The notes under the pieces are model-generated. The model made no database searches, had not been told where the DNA came from, and saw only the letters and a program-made list of their open reading frames with translations. Shown piece by piece: positions 1 through 8,917 of a stretch of DNA of 64,000 nt. Made by a program: the position numbers and the translations under genes. This DNA comes from JANMZO01 sp963763135 (lineage in GTDB: Bacteria > Actinomycetota > Acidimicrobiia > Acidimicrobiales > JANYDT01), in assembly GCA_963763135.1 (NCBI GenBank), contig CAVXNJ010000012.1, positions 682,001 to 746,000 of the forward strand, in the 5' to 3' direction. The first letter of the stretch is position 1. Each line of letters opens with the position of its first letter.

Positions 1-2767
1 CGTGATGGGTTCGGAATGCGAGGAACGGATCTCCACTGGCATCGGCGGCAGCAACGGCTCGTGCGGCAATTCGACCCCGTAGTTCCGAAGTCCCGGGTCC
101 CCACAACGCGGCCAGCAGCGACGAGGCAATTCTGGGAAGGAGCGTCGGGTCAGGGCTGGTTTCCACGAGCGCCAGGGCTTCGTGTGCCACCTGCCGCCGA
201 AGGTCGGCATGCGACGTGAACACCAGACACTGCCCGTAGACGGCGAGTAGCTGAACGTAGGTACTTATATCGTCGCGGTCGGCGATGGCGATAGCCGACT
301 CGACCACCGTTCGATGCTTCGGACCCAGGTCACCCCCACGAGCGGTACCGCGGTCCAATGCCAGAGCGGCGCGGATCAGTGCCGAGTGGGCCCCGCACCG
401 CGTCGCCATAACCGCGCCTTCGAACAACGTCTCCAGGGCTCGTGCATCTCCGGCCCGCTGCTGGGCCTCACCGATACGCACCAGAAGGTCCGCTTCGACT
501 TCCTCGGGACGTTCGAGCGCCCTCGCATGGCCAAGAGCGATGACGAGCCACCTGGCCGCTTCAGCTGGTGCGAGATGAGCGAGCGCGTGTTCCCCGGCCA
601 TCGTCGCCCACCGCTGAGCCTCATCCAACTGGCCGGCCAGACCCGCATGGTGCGCCAACTGCACAACAACCTTCTGCGGGAGCGAGACCGAGTTCTTTTC
701 GAGTGCCCGGGCGGCCATCTGATGAAGGCGTCGTCGCTCCAAGCCATGCAGTTCGGCGTAGAGCGCATTCGCGACGAGGTTGTGCGCGAAGCGGAGGGTC
801 CGAACCGAAGAATCGGTCTCGACCAACAGCCCGGCAGACAAGCCGGAGTCCAACGCCATGCCGATCTCGGCTTCGGAAAGGTCGAGCATGTCACAGAGGA
901 TGTCTTCTCGGAACTCGGCTCCGAACACCGCCGCCGCTTTCAGCACCGACGCCGAGTCGGCTCCGAGCGAGGCCACGCGGCTCCACACGACATCTCGGAG
1001 GTTCGGTGGAATCGTCGTGAACCTCGGTGACCCTATGGCGACGACCGTTCCGTCGGAATCGACACGCCCCGTTTCGATCCAGTGCCGAAGAAGTTGCGAC
1101 GCGTAAAGCGGGTTGCCGGCGGTTTCGCGCAACAGCGCATCCACGACGAGCCCCAGGTCAGCCGGAACCCGCTCATCAAACAGTGACGTGGCCAGCGTCT
1201 GAAGTTCGGTGGTCTCGAAACCCGACAGGGGAACTCTCCGGGTGCGACCGCGGTCAAGATCGGCAAGCGCTGATCGGAGTTCGTCGGGACGAACCTCCCC
1301 CGGGTTGCGGTAGCTGACGACAAGAAGGACCGGCGCATCAAGCAACGAACGGCCGAGATGGCGGAGCAGAAGCAGCGCGGTTGGCTCTGCCCAGTGCAGG
1401 TCGTCGAGCATTACGACAAGCGGACGTACGGCCGCCGCTCGACGAAGAAGATCCGACGCGGCTTCGAACAGGAGGTACTGCTGGGTTGCGCTGTCGACGC
1501 GTCCGACCTCATTCGACGCGGTTCCCATGCCCACGGTCGCCGCCAGATGACCCAACTGGGCCCCAAAACGATCCCTATGTCCACGTAGTACATCCTGAGG
1601 CAGATGCTCGAGTAGCCAGGTGATCACGCTCCGAAAAGGCTGAAGCGGAACGGCTGAGCCTTCATCGCAGCGACCGTAGAGAACGTTGGCGCGGCCGGCG
1701 GCGACGATGTCGCGAGCAAATGCTCCCAAGAGGGTCGATTTGCCGATACCGGCTTCACCCCCGAGGATCACGGTCCTCATGCCGGATTTCACCGCGTCGG
1801 CCAAATCACGGTCAAGCAGCGAGTATTCCTGGGACCGGCCCACAAGAACGGGTCCGGATTGCAGCGCACCGTGAAGCGGAACCGACCAGACCGTTGAATC
1901 GAATGCGGTTGTCGACTTCTGGAGTTTCGATGCGTCGGAAACCTGCGGCGCCGCCGAGTTGCGCCGATCGGTCCCGGCCCGAACCTGCGGCACGCCGTCG
2001 GTCCCAGCAGTACGAGCGGCACGAGGTTTCTCATCACCGGGAACGCGGTCGACACCGTTCCAACCCGACGCCACCAGCCGTTCGATCGCTTCCACGTCGT
2101 CTGAGGGTGCGGTCCCGACCTCGTCGGCGAGCAACGAGCGATAGTCGTGAAACGCGCGAAGCGCGTCGGACTGGCGACCGGCACCCGCCAAAGCATGGAT
2201 GAGCAGGCCGCGTGGCCGATCACGGAATCGGTAGGTGGTGACATGAGACTCGAGTCGGGCGACCGCCTCCCCCCACCGCCGCTCCCGAATCAGCGCTTCG
2301 GCGACATCCTCAACCGTCGACGCGTGCAACTCGGTCAAGCGAGCGACGTCACCGACGGCCCAGTTCTCATGACTGAATTCCTCCAGCGCCGGACCGCGCC
2401 ACAACGCCAACGCATTTTCCAGGTTGGTTGTGCGGGCATTTCCGACACCCGCTTCGGCGATCTGTGAAGAGAATCGACTCGCGTCGACGTCGGCCATCAG
2501 TCGGTACCCGACCGAGGTGCTGACCAACACCTCGTTTCCGAGTGTCTTGCGGAGTCGCGACACGGTTGTTCGGAGCGAGCTCGGTTCAACCTCCAGGGTC
2601 GAGCTCATCCATTCCGATCGCAGCGCCCGACGCGCGTTCAACGCCAAAAGCGCCAGGGTGCGACGCTGCGTCGCGCTCGGCAGATCCACGACGCGACCCG
2701 CCTGGGTTTCGATCTGGACCGCGCCAAGCACGCGTACCAGCCGGATCCTTTCCGTCGAGTCCGTCAC
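1..2767 (-). CDS. AfsR/SARP-type transcriptional regulator with AAA+ ATPase domain (3' end beyond window)
   Basis: The minus strand stays open from GTG 2767 to the window edge, about 922 residues with no stop, so the C-terminus is missing. The N-terminus reads as an OmpR-like winged helix followed by a bacterial transcriptional activator (BTAD) helical domain to about residue 230. A Walker A box (GGEAGIGKST, about residues 335-344) and a Walker B-like LDDLHWAE (about 451-458) mark a STAND/MalT-type ATPase, followed by helical repeat-like sequence. The start was chosen because AGGATGAG lies just upstream; a GTG 24 nt further upstream has no ribosome site. Such proteins usually couple ligand or protein sensing to transcription of secondary-metabolism or stress genes. 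The target is unknown; the adjacent sugar-nucleotide genes are on the same strand downstream of its unseen end only by distance, so no operon is implied. Confidence 0.85.
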   Translation of the reverse strand, partial: MTDSTERIRLVRVLGAVQIETQAGRVVDLPSATQRRTLALLALNARRALRSEWMSSTLEVEPSSLRTTVSRLRKTLGNEVLVSTSVGYRLMADVDASRFSSQIAEAGVGNARTTNLENALALWRGPALEEFSHENWAVGDVARLTELHASTVEDVAEALIRERRWGEAVARLESHVTTYRFRDRPRGLLIHALAGAGRQSDALRAFHDYRSLLADEVGTAPSDDVEAIERLVASGWNGVDRVPGDEKPRAARTAGTDGVPQVRAGTDRRNSAAPQVSDASKLQKSTTAFDSTVWSVPLHGALQSGPVLVGRSQEYSLLDRDLADAVKSGMRTVILGGEAGIGKSTLLGAFARDIVAAGRANVLYGRCDEGSAVPLQPFRSVITWLLEHLPQDVLRGHRDRFGAQLGHLAATVGMGTASNEVGRVDSATQQYLLFEAASDLLRRAAAVRPLVVMLDDLHWAEPTALLLLRHLGRSLLDAPVLLVVSYRNPGEVRPDELRSALADLDRGRTRRVPLSGFETTELQTLATSLFDERVPADLGLVVDALLRETAGNPLYASQLLRHWIETGRVDSDGTVVAIGSPRFTTIPPNLRDVVWSRVASLGADSASVLKAAAVFGAEFREDILCDMLDLSEAEIGMALDSGLSAGLLVETDSSVRTLRFAHNLVANALYAELHGLERRRLHQMAARALEKNSVSLPQKVVVQLAHHAGLAGQLDEAQRWATMAGEHALAHLAPAEAARWLVIALGHARALERPEEVEADLLVRIGEAQQRAGDARALETLFEGAVMATRCGAHSALIRAALALDRGTARGGDLGPKHRTVVESAIAIADRDDISTYVQLLAVYGQCLVFTSHADLRRQVAHEALALVETSPDPTLLPRIASSLLAALWGPGTSELRGRIAARAVAAADASGDPFLAFRTHH

Positions 2768-2904
2768 TTTCTCATCCTGGCATGGGCTCACTTTGGCGGC
2801 AAGGTCGCCGCATTACAGGGTTGTTACACCATTCCTCGGCCGGCTCAGTGCTCATGATCACGGCGACTCACGGACCGAGAACCGCACATTGCCCTACCGC
2901 AGCT

Positions 2905-3864
2905 TCAGTGCTTCACGGTCAAAGCGAGACCGGATTCGAGATCCGTCAACGCTCGCCAACCAAGAACCTGTGCGGCCTTCTCGGCGCTCAGCAGCTTGCG
3001 AACGAGACGGGTCTTGGGCGCGCCTCGAAAGATCGGGTCACGATGCGTTCCGTCGAAGGCGAGCGAGGCCAAACGTGCCACATCCGAAACAGACGTGGCG
3101 ATACCCGTTCCGACGTTGAACACCGGGTTGACCGTTCGGTCCCGACCGTGAGCGTCTCGACCCTCCAGCAGCCACTCGGCCAGAGCTAGATACGCAGAGA
3201 CCATGTCGCCGATGAAGAGGAAGTCCAACTCGCTGGTCCCATCGTCTCGGTCACCGAAATCGTAGGGACGGTCGTTGCGCAGGTTGTCGAGAGCGCGGGG
3301 AACGAGTCTGCTCAGGTTCGCGTCGCCCGGCCCGTATGTGTTCATGAAACGGCAGGCCCCGGCGGGAAGATCAAACGTCTGCACGTATCCCTGCAGGGCG
3401 AGATCGGCCGCGGCCTTCGACGCGGCGTACAGGTTGGCTGCAGGCAGGGGGCTGAACGTCTCTTCGATCGGTTCGGTGACGGACGTGGATCCGTAATAGG
3501 CGCCGCTCGACGCCAGCACCATGGCCTGGATCCCGACCCGGCGGCAGGCTTCAAGCACAACATACGTGCCCATAGCATTCGTGTCGAGCGTCTCCAGCGG
3601 CAGGCTGACACTCACCGGCACCAGCGGTTGGGCCGCCAGATGAAACACGACCTCCGTCGCCGATCGTGCCATTAGCGACGCGACCAGATCGAAATTGCGA
3701 ACATCACCGGCCACGTACTCCACGCCCTCCACGGGCCCACCGACAGGAGCGTGGAGGTCGAGGCTGGTCACGTTCGCCCCGCGGCCCGTCAGGGTCTGCA
3801 ATAGGTGACGACCCCCGAATCCACTGCCCCCGGTCACGAGACAGCGAACCCCGACCCAATTCAT
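2905..3864 (-). CDS. NAD-dependent epimerase/dehydratase (extended SDR), nucleotide-sugar type
   Basis: The 319-residue protein has an N-terminal Rossmann signature TGGSGFGG (residues 11-18), a conserved serine pair (S119/S120) and the catalytic YAASK (Y146, K150) of extended short-chain dehydrogenases. Length and order fit GDP-mannose 4,6-dehydratase or UDP-glucose 4-epimerase relatives, which oxidise and dehydrate or epimerise NDP-sugars in the cytoplasm. It lies 21 bp downstream of a second epimerase/dehydratase and in line with a GT2 glycosyltransferase, so all three probably make and transfer a modified sugar for a surface glycan. The exact substrate cannot be read from sequence. Confidence 0.85.
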   Translation of the reverse strand: MNWVGVRCLVTGGSGFGGRHLLQTLTGRGANVTSLDLHAPVGGPVEGVEYVAGDVRNFDLVASLMARSATEVVFHLAAQPLVPVSVSLPLETLDTNAMGTYVVLEACRRVGIQAMVLASSGAYYGSTSVTEPIEETFSPLPAANLYAASKAAADLALQGYVQTFDLPAGACRFMNTYGPGDANLSRLVPRALDNLRNDRPYDFGDRDDGTSELDFLFIGDMVSAYLALAEWLLEGRDAHGRDRTVNPVFNVGTGIATSVSDVARLASLAFDGTHRDPIFRGAPKTRLVRKLLSAEKAAQVLGWRALTDLESGLALTVKH

Positions 3865-3885
3865 TCGCGGACCGACGACTCTGAC

Positions 3886-5046
3886 TCAGACGGCCGCAAA
3901 GACGCGGCCGCGCTCGTAGTGCGAACGGTAGAACTCGACGGTTCGCTGAAGTCCTTCCGCAAAGCGAACCTCCGGAACGAAACCGGTGGCCGCCTGCAGT
4001 TTCGAGCCGTCGAGGTGCTGCCGGGAGATCGCAACGACGTTCGACGAACCCGTCTCCATCACTATCGAAATACCATGTTCACGTATCTTTTTTGCGCGGT
4101 CCTTGTCGAACAGGGCCTCATACGATGCGGCGTGCTCGACGATCAAGCGCATGATGTCGGGTGTCGACGCATGATGCGCTGCGGAGATGTTGAACACTTC
4201 CCCCGCACACGACGGCGTACTGGCGACCAGCAGGAACGCACGCACCGCGTCATCGATGAAGAGATAGTCGCGGAAATGGTTCAACGAGTTGAAGTACAAC
4301 ACCGGGGTGGTCGGCTCCGCGGTAGCGAACAACGAGGTGAGCGCCTTGGGAAAGAGCCGAAAGCCGACGTTGTAATCGTGTGGTCCGAACAGGTTGCAAA
4401 GACGGAGAACAACCGTCGGCATACCGAAGACCTGGTGGTACGTCTGAGCGAACACGTCGCCCGCCAACTTGGCCGCATCGTAAATGCCGACGCCACGCAG
4501 CGGAGACTGTTCGGAGTAGCGGTCGGTCTCCATTTCGCCGTAGACCTTGTCGGTTGACGAGAGCACGATCGCCGATGGTTTCGACCGACTGTTGCGAAGG
4601 GCTTCCAGGAGGTGCGCGGTACCCAGCGAGTTGGCCTGAATCGTCTGCACCGGAGCGTTCGCCGACTTCTCGATCACGGAGTACGCGGCAAAGTGAAAAA
4701 CAACATCGAACGTGTTTTCCTCCGCGAGTCGATTCATGTCAGAGGCGCTGCCGACATCGCCTTGGACCACGCGGAGCCGGGGACGCAGGCGTTCGCGTCG
4801 ATCGTTGACGATCGAGTCGCGTTCGGCGCACGTGTCGATGTCGAAGATCGTCACCTCGGCGCCGAGGGCCACGAGTCGACGCGCCACGTGCCCGCCGAGG
4901 AAACCCATGCCACCCGTGATGAGAACCTGCTTCCCGGCGAAGAAGTTGCCGTAGGGAAGCGCGGTTGCGTCGTCGGGCCCGCCCATGCGGCCGTGGGTTC
5001 CGAGAGTACCGGTCATCTCTACTGCATCGGTCCGGACGATCCCCAC
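3886..5046 (-). CDS. NAD-dependent sugar dehydratase, CDP-glucose 4,6-dehydratase-like
   Basis: The 386-residue extended SDR has the nucleotide-binding loop TGGMGFLGG (residues 44-52), the STDKVYG motif (about 164-170) typical of CDP-glucose and related 4,6-dehydratases, and catalytic YDAAK (Y189, K193). The reaction inferred is NAD-assisted conversion of an NDP-hexose to its 4-keto-6-deoxy form. The start is uncertain: GTG 5046 gives a 30-residue non-conserved lead, and ATG 5016 or ATG 4986 is possible. It sits between the glycosyltransferase (38 bp upstream) and the other epimerase (21 bp downstream), all on the minus strand, consistent with one operon. Confidence 0.83.
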   Translation of the reverse strand: MGIVRTDAVEMTGTLGTHGRMGGPDDATALPYGNFFAGKQVLITGGMGFLGGHVARRLVALGAEVTIFDIDTCAERDSIVNDRRERLRPRLRVVQGDVGSASDMNRLAEENTFDVVFHFAAYSVIEKSANAPVQTIQANSLGTAHLLEALRNSRSKPSAIVLSSTDKVYGEMETDRYSEQSPLRGVGIYDAAKLAGDVFAQTYHQVFGMPTVVLRLCNLFGPHDYNVGFRLFPKALTSLFATAEPTTPVLYFNSLNHFRDYLFIDDAVRAFLLVASTPSCAGEVFNISAAHHASTPDIMRLIVEHAASYEALFDKDRAKKIREHGISIVMETGSSNVVAISRQHLDGSKLQAATGFVPEVRFAEGLQRTVEFYRSHYERGRVFAAV

Positions 5047-5084
5047 CTTGAGGTCGCCGGGCTGAGGCGCAGACCCTTAGCGGT

Positions 5085-6326
5085 TTACTCGACCGTGACC
5101 GGTGCGGCTTCCGGCGTTCGACCGGTCTCGCCCGCTCTCGGGGTCCGGACCCATTCCTTCGGTGGCTTCGATCCACCCCGGTTGCCGAGCAGCTTCCACG
5201 CCACGTAACCGGGCGCGAACGCCAGGTCGCGCAGCCCTCGCAGACCGGTGTGGGATCGTGACCAGCCGGTGAGGACGTAGGCCGCCGTGCCGGTGAGGCC
5301 AACCGCGGCGATCCAACCGGACACCAGCGTCTGGCCGGTGGTGAGACCGATCACGACCGAGACTCCGACGAGCCCGGTCAGCGCAGCAACGAGTTGGCCG
5401 AGGGGTGGAACGATCAGATCGACGAGGAGATCAGCCGTCACGCGTCCCCGTTGGTTCCAACCCTGTTCAACCGTGCTTCGCCACAGCTGGCCCGCGTACA
5501 TCCGCCGCAAAGCAACCCGGCCACCTTCCCACCGTCCGCGCTGGATCCGAGAGCTCCGTTCGTCAGCGGGCATATCCCCGAGCACGAAGGCATCATGCAG
5601 ATACGAGACGCGCAGCCCGGCCATGCCGAGGCGGATGCCGTATTCGGCGTCCTCAACGATCGCCGCGCTCCGATGGGGCACCGACTCGAGCGCGGCCCGC
5701 GAGAAACCCATCCCGTTTCCTCGAAGACCGCACGACAGCCCCAGGCGCTCACGTCCGAGCGACCGCACGTCGTGGAACGCGGACAGCGCGATATGGAGCA
5801 GGCGGGTGCGCCATGAAGCGTTCGGGTTCGCCACGCCGTAGCGGGCCTGAACGGCCGGGGCACCGGCTTGGAGGTGATCGCTGACCTCCCAAAGGAGATT
5901 GCGTGAGACGGTCGTGTCGGCATCGACGACCACGAGACACTCCACCGATTCGTCGGCGAGCAACCGGGGGAACGTGTCGCTGAGGGCGTGACCCTTTCCA
6001 CGTCGATCGAGATTGTGGCGCTCAATGACCTGTGCTCCGGCCGCCACCGCGTGGATCGCCGTGTCGTCGGAGCAGTTGTCGGCCAGCACCCAGATCTGCC
6101 GGTGGGTCTGCGGATAGTCGAGATCCAGCAGACTGGCGACCGTCGTCGCAATGTTCAGCTCCTCGTTGTGAGCCGGAACGACTATTGCGATCTTGAGGGG
6201 TGCGCTACGGGGAACCGGCTTGGTGGACTTCGACAGGCACGAAACGGTGGCGAGTCCGGCGACGTACGTCCCGGCCGCGGCAGGGGGGACTGCAGCAATG
6301 CTTATGAGAGCGTCGTACCAGCGCAC
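5085..6326 (-). CDS. Family 2 glycosyltransferase, membrane-associated
   Basis: The 413-residue protein starts with a hydrophobic segment (about residues 5-28), then a GT-A fold domain: VPAHNEE (50-56), DAD metal-binding triad (135-137), ED catalytic pair (226-227) and QRGRW (263-267), the pattern of processive GT2 enzymes such as cellulose, hyaluronan or poly-GlcNAc synthases. Two hydrophobic segments near 305-355 would hold it in the membrane. It would transfer an NDP-sugar to a lipid or polysaccharide acceptor on the inner face of the membrane. GTG 6326 is the start, preceded by a GGATGGTGG stretch. It is the first gene of the run that continues into the two sugar-nucleotide dehydratases. 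Confidence 0.85.
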   Translation of the reverse strand: MRWYDALISIAAVPPAAAGTYVAGLATVSCLSKSTKPVPRSAPLKIAIVVPAHNEELNIATTVASLLDLDYPQTHRQIWVLADNCSDDTAIHAVAAGAQVIERHNLDRRGKGHALSDTFPRLLADESVECLVVVDADTTVSRNLLWEVSDHLQAGAPAVQARYGVANPNASWRTRLLHIALSAFHDVRSLGRERLGLSCGLRGNGMGFSRAALESVPHRSAAIVEDAEYGIRLGMAGLRVSYLHDAFVLGDMPADERSSRIQRGRWEGGRVALRRMYAGQLWRSTVEQGWNQRGRVTADLLVDLIVPPLGQLVAALTGLVGVSVVIGLTTGQTLVSGWIAAVGLTGTAAYVLTGWSRSHTGLRGLRDLAFAPGYVAWKLLGNRGGSKPPKEWVRTPRAGETGRTPEAAPVTVE

Positions 6327-6369
6327 CCACCATCCATCGACAGTTCCGGGTCGTTGCTGAAGTCGGTGC

Positions 6370-6678
6370 TTACGGAATTGAGGGGGTCACACCCGGCTTG
6401 TAGTGAATGAACAGGTCGCTGATGATCGTGGCGAGGCCGTCGGTGCTCGCTCCGTTTGCCAACTCGGCGGTCACGATGTTGCCGTGGATGTGCAGGGCGG
6501 TGACCTTGCCGGTTTCGAACAGCAGACGGGCCAGCACGTCGGGTGGACGGTTCTCGCTGACATCGGCGATCGAGGAGTACCGCTCGTGTCCCATTCCGGT
6601 GATGGCCCGATTGGTTTCGAAACGAACGATGCCGTGCTGCGCACTCGGCTTTTCAGTGACGGTGATGAGCTGACCCAT
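6370..6678 (-). CDS. Small protein resembling the Nfu/NifU N-terminal domain
   Basis: The 102-residue protein has the feel of the Nfu_N fold: an early strand with T-E-K-P, a central PPDVLARLLFETGKV stretch like the 'P-L-A-x-x-L-F-x-x-x-G-V' core, and a following strand GNIVTAEL. It lacks the CxxC NifU domain, so on its own it would not carry a cluster. Two complete NifU-type CxxC proteins are encoded at 28.1 and 31.3 kb. Function is not established; a helper in iron-sulfur delivery is a guess. It is transcribed divergently from the AI-2E-type permease. Confidence 0.5.
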   Translation of the reverse strand: MGQLITVTEKPSAQHGIVRFETNRAITGMGHERYSSIADVSENRPPDVLARLLFETGKVTALHIHGNIVTAELANGASTDGLATIISDLFIHYKPGVTPSIP

Positions 6679-6773
6679 GGGACCCTAAGCGTAGGCGCGA
6701 CACGGGGTACTCGACGAACCAGGTCCTTGTTCCGGTCGCCGTTCCGTGACCAAACAAGCCGGGTTGAAACAAC

Positions 6774-6779
6774 TAACCT
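6774..6779 (+). promoter_or_regulatory. TAACCT -10 box for a leaderless upstream ORF
   Basis: TAACCT lies 7 nt before ATG 6787, the spacing that puts the transcription start at the A of that codon. No clear -35 box is visible. Confidence 0.45.
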
Positions 6780-6786
6780 CGCGGCA

Positions 6787-6816
6787 ATGAAGCCGACCGC
6801 GTCATTTTCGGCATGA
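6787..6816 (+). CDS. Nine-codon upstream ORF coupled to the AI-2E-type permease
   Basis: ATG 6787 opens MKPTASFSA and ends at TGA 6814-6816, which overlaps ATG 6813 of the permease as ATGA. A -10-like box 7 nt upstream fits leaderless translation of this small ORF, after which a terminating ribosome could restart on the permease. The peptide itself has no recognisable function and is best seen as a translational feeder, or as a coincidence of start codons. Confidence 0.4.
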   Translation: MKPTASFSA

Positions 6817-8132
6817 AGCCCGGCGGGAACGCAGGCCGGGCCAGCGACCCGAAGCCGGCATCCAACGCGCCCCAGCGCAGCGCAAATCTGACGAATCCAC
6901 CGTCACCAAGTCCACGCTCGTCAACCGGGCCGGGAACCGAAGCCCCGTCCGAACCCGGTCGTCGTTCGGAGCGCACGGGATACTTCAGTGCGGTTCCCTT
7001 CGCAACGATCATCGCCACCATCGGCCTCGTACTCGCCACGTTCGTCCTCTATCTGCTGCTCAGCCGCACCACCAAGATCCTCAACTGGATACTTGTGGCC
7101 GCGTTCTTCGCGGTCGTCCTCACTCCCCCGGTGAATTGGCTGGTCACGAACCTGCGGATGCCTCGCAGCATTGCCGCCTCGCTCGTTTTCGTAATCGGCT
7201 TCGGCTGTATCAGCGCCATGAGCTACGCATTCATCCGACCCCTGGCTGATGAGGGTCGTAAGTTCGCGAAGGATTTTCCCAACTACGTGAAAGACGCCCA
7301 GGAGGGCCGGGGGGAAATCGGGAAGCTCGTCAAGAAGTGGAAGGTCGATGACTGGCTCGAAAAGAATCAGGACGAACTCCAGGCCCGTGCCCAGAAGGTG
7401 TTTTCGCCCAACAAGGTCCTCGGCACGACGGTCGGGGCGCTCGGATCCGCGTTCGGCATCGCGGCAGCGATTCTGACCACCCTCGTTCTCACGTTTCTGA
7501 TGTTGATACAGGGGCACCAGGTTCTGACGACCGCGACCTTTCTTCTGGCCCCCCATCAACGCGAACGGGTCCACAACATCGGAAAAAACGCGGCGAAGGC
7601 AATCACGGGCTACGTTGCCGGAAACCTGGCCATCTCGGTCATCGCCGGCGGGGCGTCGTTCGTTTTCGGTCTGATCGCGAGCATTCCCTTCGTTGCCGTG
7701 TTGGCGCTCTGGGTGGCCTTTGCTGACCTCATCCCGCTCGTTGGGGCGACCCTCGGTGCGATTCCATTCATCATCGTGGCGTTCCTGTATTCGACGCCGG
7801 CCGGTATCGCTGCGTTGATCTTCTTCGCTATTTACCAGCAGTTCGAAAACCAGGTGCTGCAACCGACGATCATGGCGAAGACGGTCGCCCTGAAACCGCT
7901 CATGGTGCTTGCGTCGGTGCTGTTCGGCGTGGAGTTGTTCGGCGTCCTCGGAGCGCTGCTGGCGATCCCGGCCGCTGCGATTATCAAAGTGATCGGGGCC
8001 GACATCGTCGCCCATCGCCGCCCCGGATGGGTGGAAGCCGATGATGGTCGCGCCCCCATACGGAAGATCCGCCGACGCACATCAGATGGCGTAGATACCC
8101 AAGAGATCCCGACCGGCCAGTCACGACCGTGA
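6813..8132 (+). CDS. AI-2E family transporter (PerM/TqsA-like permease)
   Basis: The 439-residue protein has a Pro/Ser-rich cytoplasmic head (about residues 1-60), then two hydrophobic helices, an amphipathic charged region (about 140-200) and a C-terminal bundle of five or more membrane helices, the layout of the AI-2E exporter family. The hallmark region near 'WVAFADLIPLVG' and the PTIMAKTVALKPLMV segment are typical. Members export autoinducer-2 in E. coli, move ions, or have unknown cargo; the substrate here is unknown. Its stop overlaps the GTG of the downstream GNAT gene by 4 nt, so the two are translationally coupled. Confidence 0.88.
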   Translation: MKPGGNAGRASDPKPASNAPQRSANLTNPPSPSPRSSTGPGTEAPSEPGRRSERTGYFSAVPFATIIATIGLVLATFVLYLLLSRTTKILNWILVAAFFAVVLTPPVNWLVTNLRMPRSIAASLVFVIGFGCISAMSYAFIRPLADEGRKFAKDFPNYVKDAQEGRGEIGKLVKKWKVDDWLEKNQDELQARAQKVFSPNKVLGTTVGALGSAFGIAAAILTTLVLTFLMLIQGHQVLTTATFLLAPHQRERVHNIGKNAAKAITGYVAGNLAISVIAGGASFVFGLIASIPFVAVLALWVAFADLIPLVGATLGAIPFIIVAFLYSTPAGIAALIFFAIYQQFENQVLQPTIMAKTVALKPLMVLASVLFGVELFGVLGALLAIPAAAIIKVIGADIVAHRRPGWVEADDGRAPIRKIRRRTSDGVDTQEIPTGQSRP

Positions 8133-8902
8133 CCGCCTCCGCCGTGCCCTCCAACCAACCCTCACCGGAAGACGCCCTGCTCGACCATCCGCTGTGGATC
8201 ACACTGACTGGCCCGAAGTCGACGTTCGCGACGGTTCGGGGACACGCCGCCCGCTTCCTTCCCGATGTTTCGACACTTGGGGCTCTGGCTCCTCACGCCG
8301 ATGCCGCCGCCTGGCGTGATCTGCATGAGTTGCTCGCACCCGGCGAATACGTGGCGCTGTTCTTCTTCGATGCACCCCCGCCGTTTCCCGCGGAGCCTCC
8401 GCTCCGGGTCGTGTACGAAGGCGACTACGACCAGATGGTCTGCACGGTCTTGACGCCCCCGGCCTCCAACTCGGTCGGGAACGCCGACACCTCTGCGCCG
8501 ACACCATTCGAAGCACTCGGTCCCGACGACGCATCCGAGATGGTGGCGCTTGTGGAACTCACCGAGCCCGGCCCCTTTGCGATGCGAACCCACGAAGTCG
8601 GGCGCTACCTCGGTATTCGCACCGCAGCGGGTCAGCTCGTGGCCATGGCCGGCGAACGGGCGCGCTTGCCGGGCTGGGTCGAGATCAGCGCCGTTTGCAC
8701 CCATCCGGACCACCGCGGCCGCGGCTACGCCGAGCGTCTCGTCCGCGATCTCACCACCCGATCGCTCGAAGACGGGAGCGGGCTGTTCCTCCACGTCCGC
8801 TCAGACAACGACGTTGCCCGACGCGCCTACGAACGGATCGGCTTCGAGGTCCGGCGGTCGTTCAAGGTCATCGCCGTCCAACGGCCCCGGCCACCCAGGT
8901 AG
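8129..8902 (+). CDS. GNAT family N-acetyltransferase (FR47-like)
   Basis: The 257-residue protein begins at GTG 8129 inside the last codons of the permease gene. The C-terminal half (about 125-250) is a GNAT fold with the acetyl-CoA pyrophosphate loop CTHPDHRGRGYAERLV and a downstream R-AYERIGFEVRR strand typical of FR47-like acetyltransferases. The N-terminal 120 residues form a separate alpha/beta region seen in that family. It would acetylate a small molecule or protein amine; the acceptor is unknown. The gene converges with the MDMPI-like gene 15 bp away. Confidence 0.85.
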   Translation: MTASAVPSNQPSPEDALLDHPLWITLTGPKSTFATVRGHAARFLPDVSTLGALAPHADAAAWRDLHELLAPGEYVALFFFDAPPPFPAEPPLRVVYEGDYDQMVCTVLTPPASNSVGNADTSAPTPFEALGPDDASEMVALVELTEPGPFAMRTHEVGRYLGIRTAAGQLVAMAGERARLPGWVEISAVCTHPDHRGRGYAERLVRDLTTRSLEDGSGLFLHVRSDNDVARRAYERIGFEVRRSFKVIAVQRPRPPR

Positions 8903-8917
8903 GCGTTACAAACCTCC

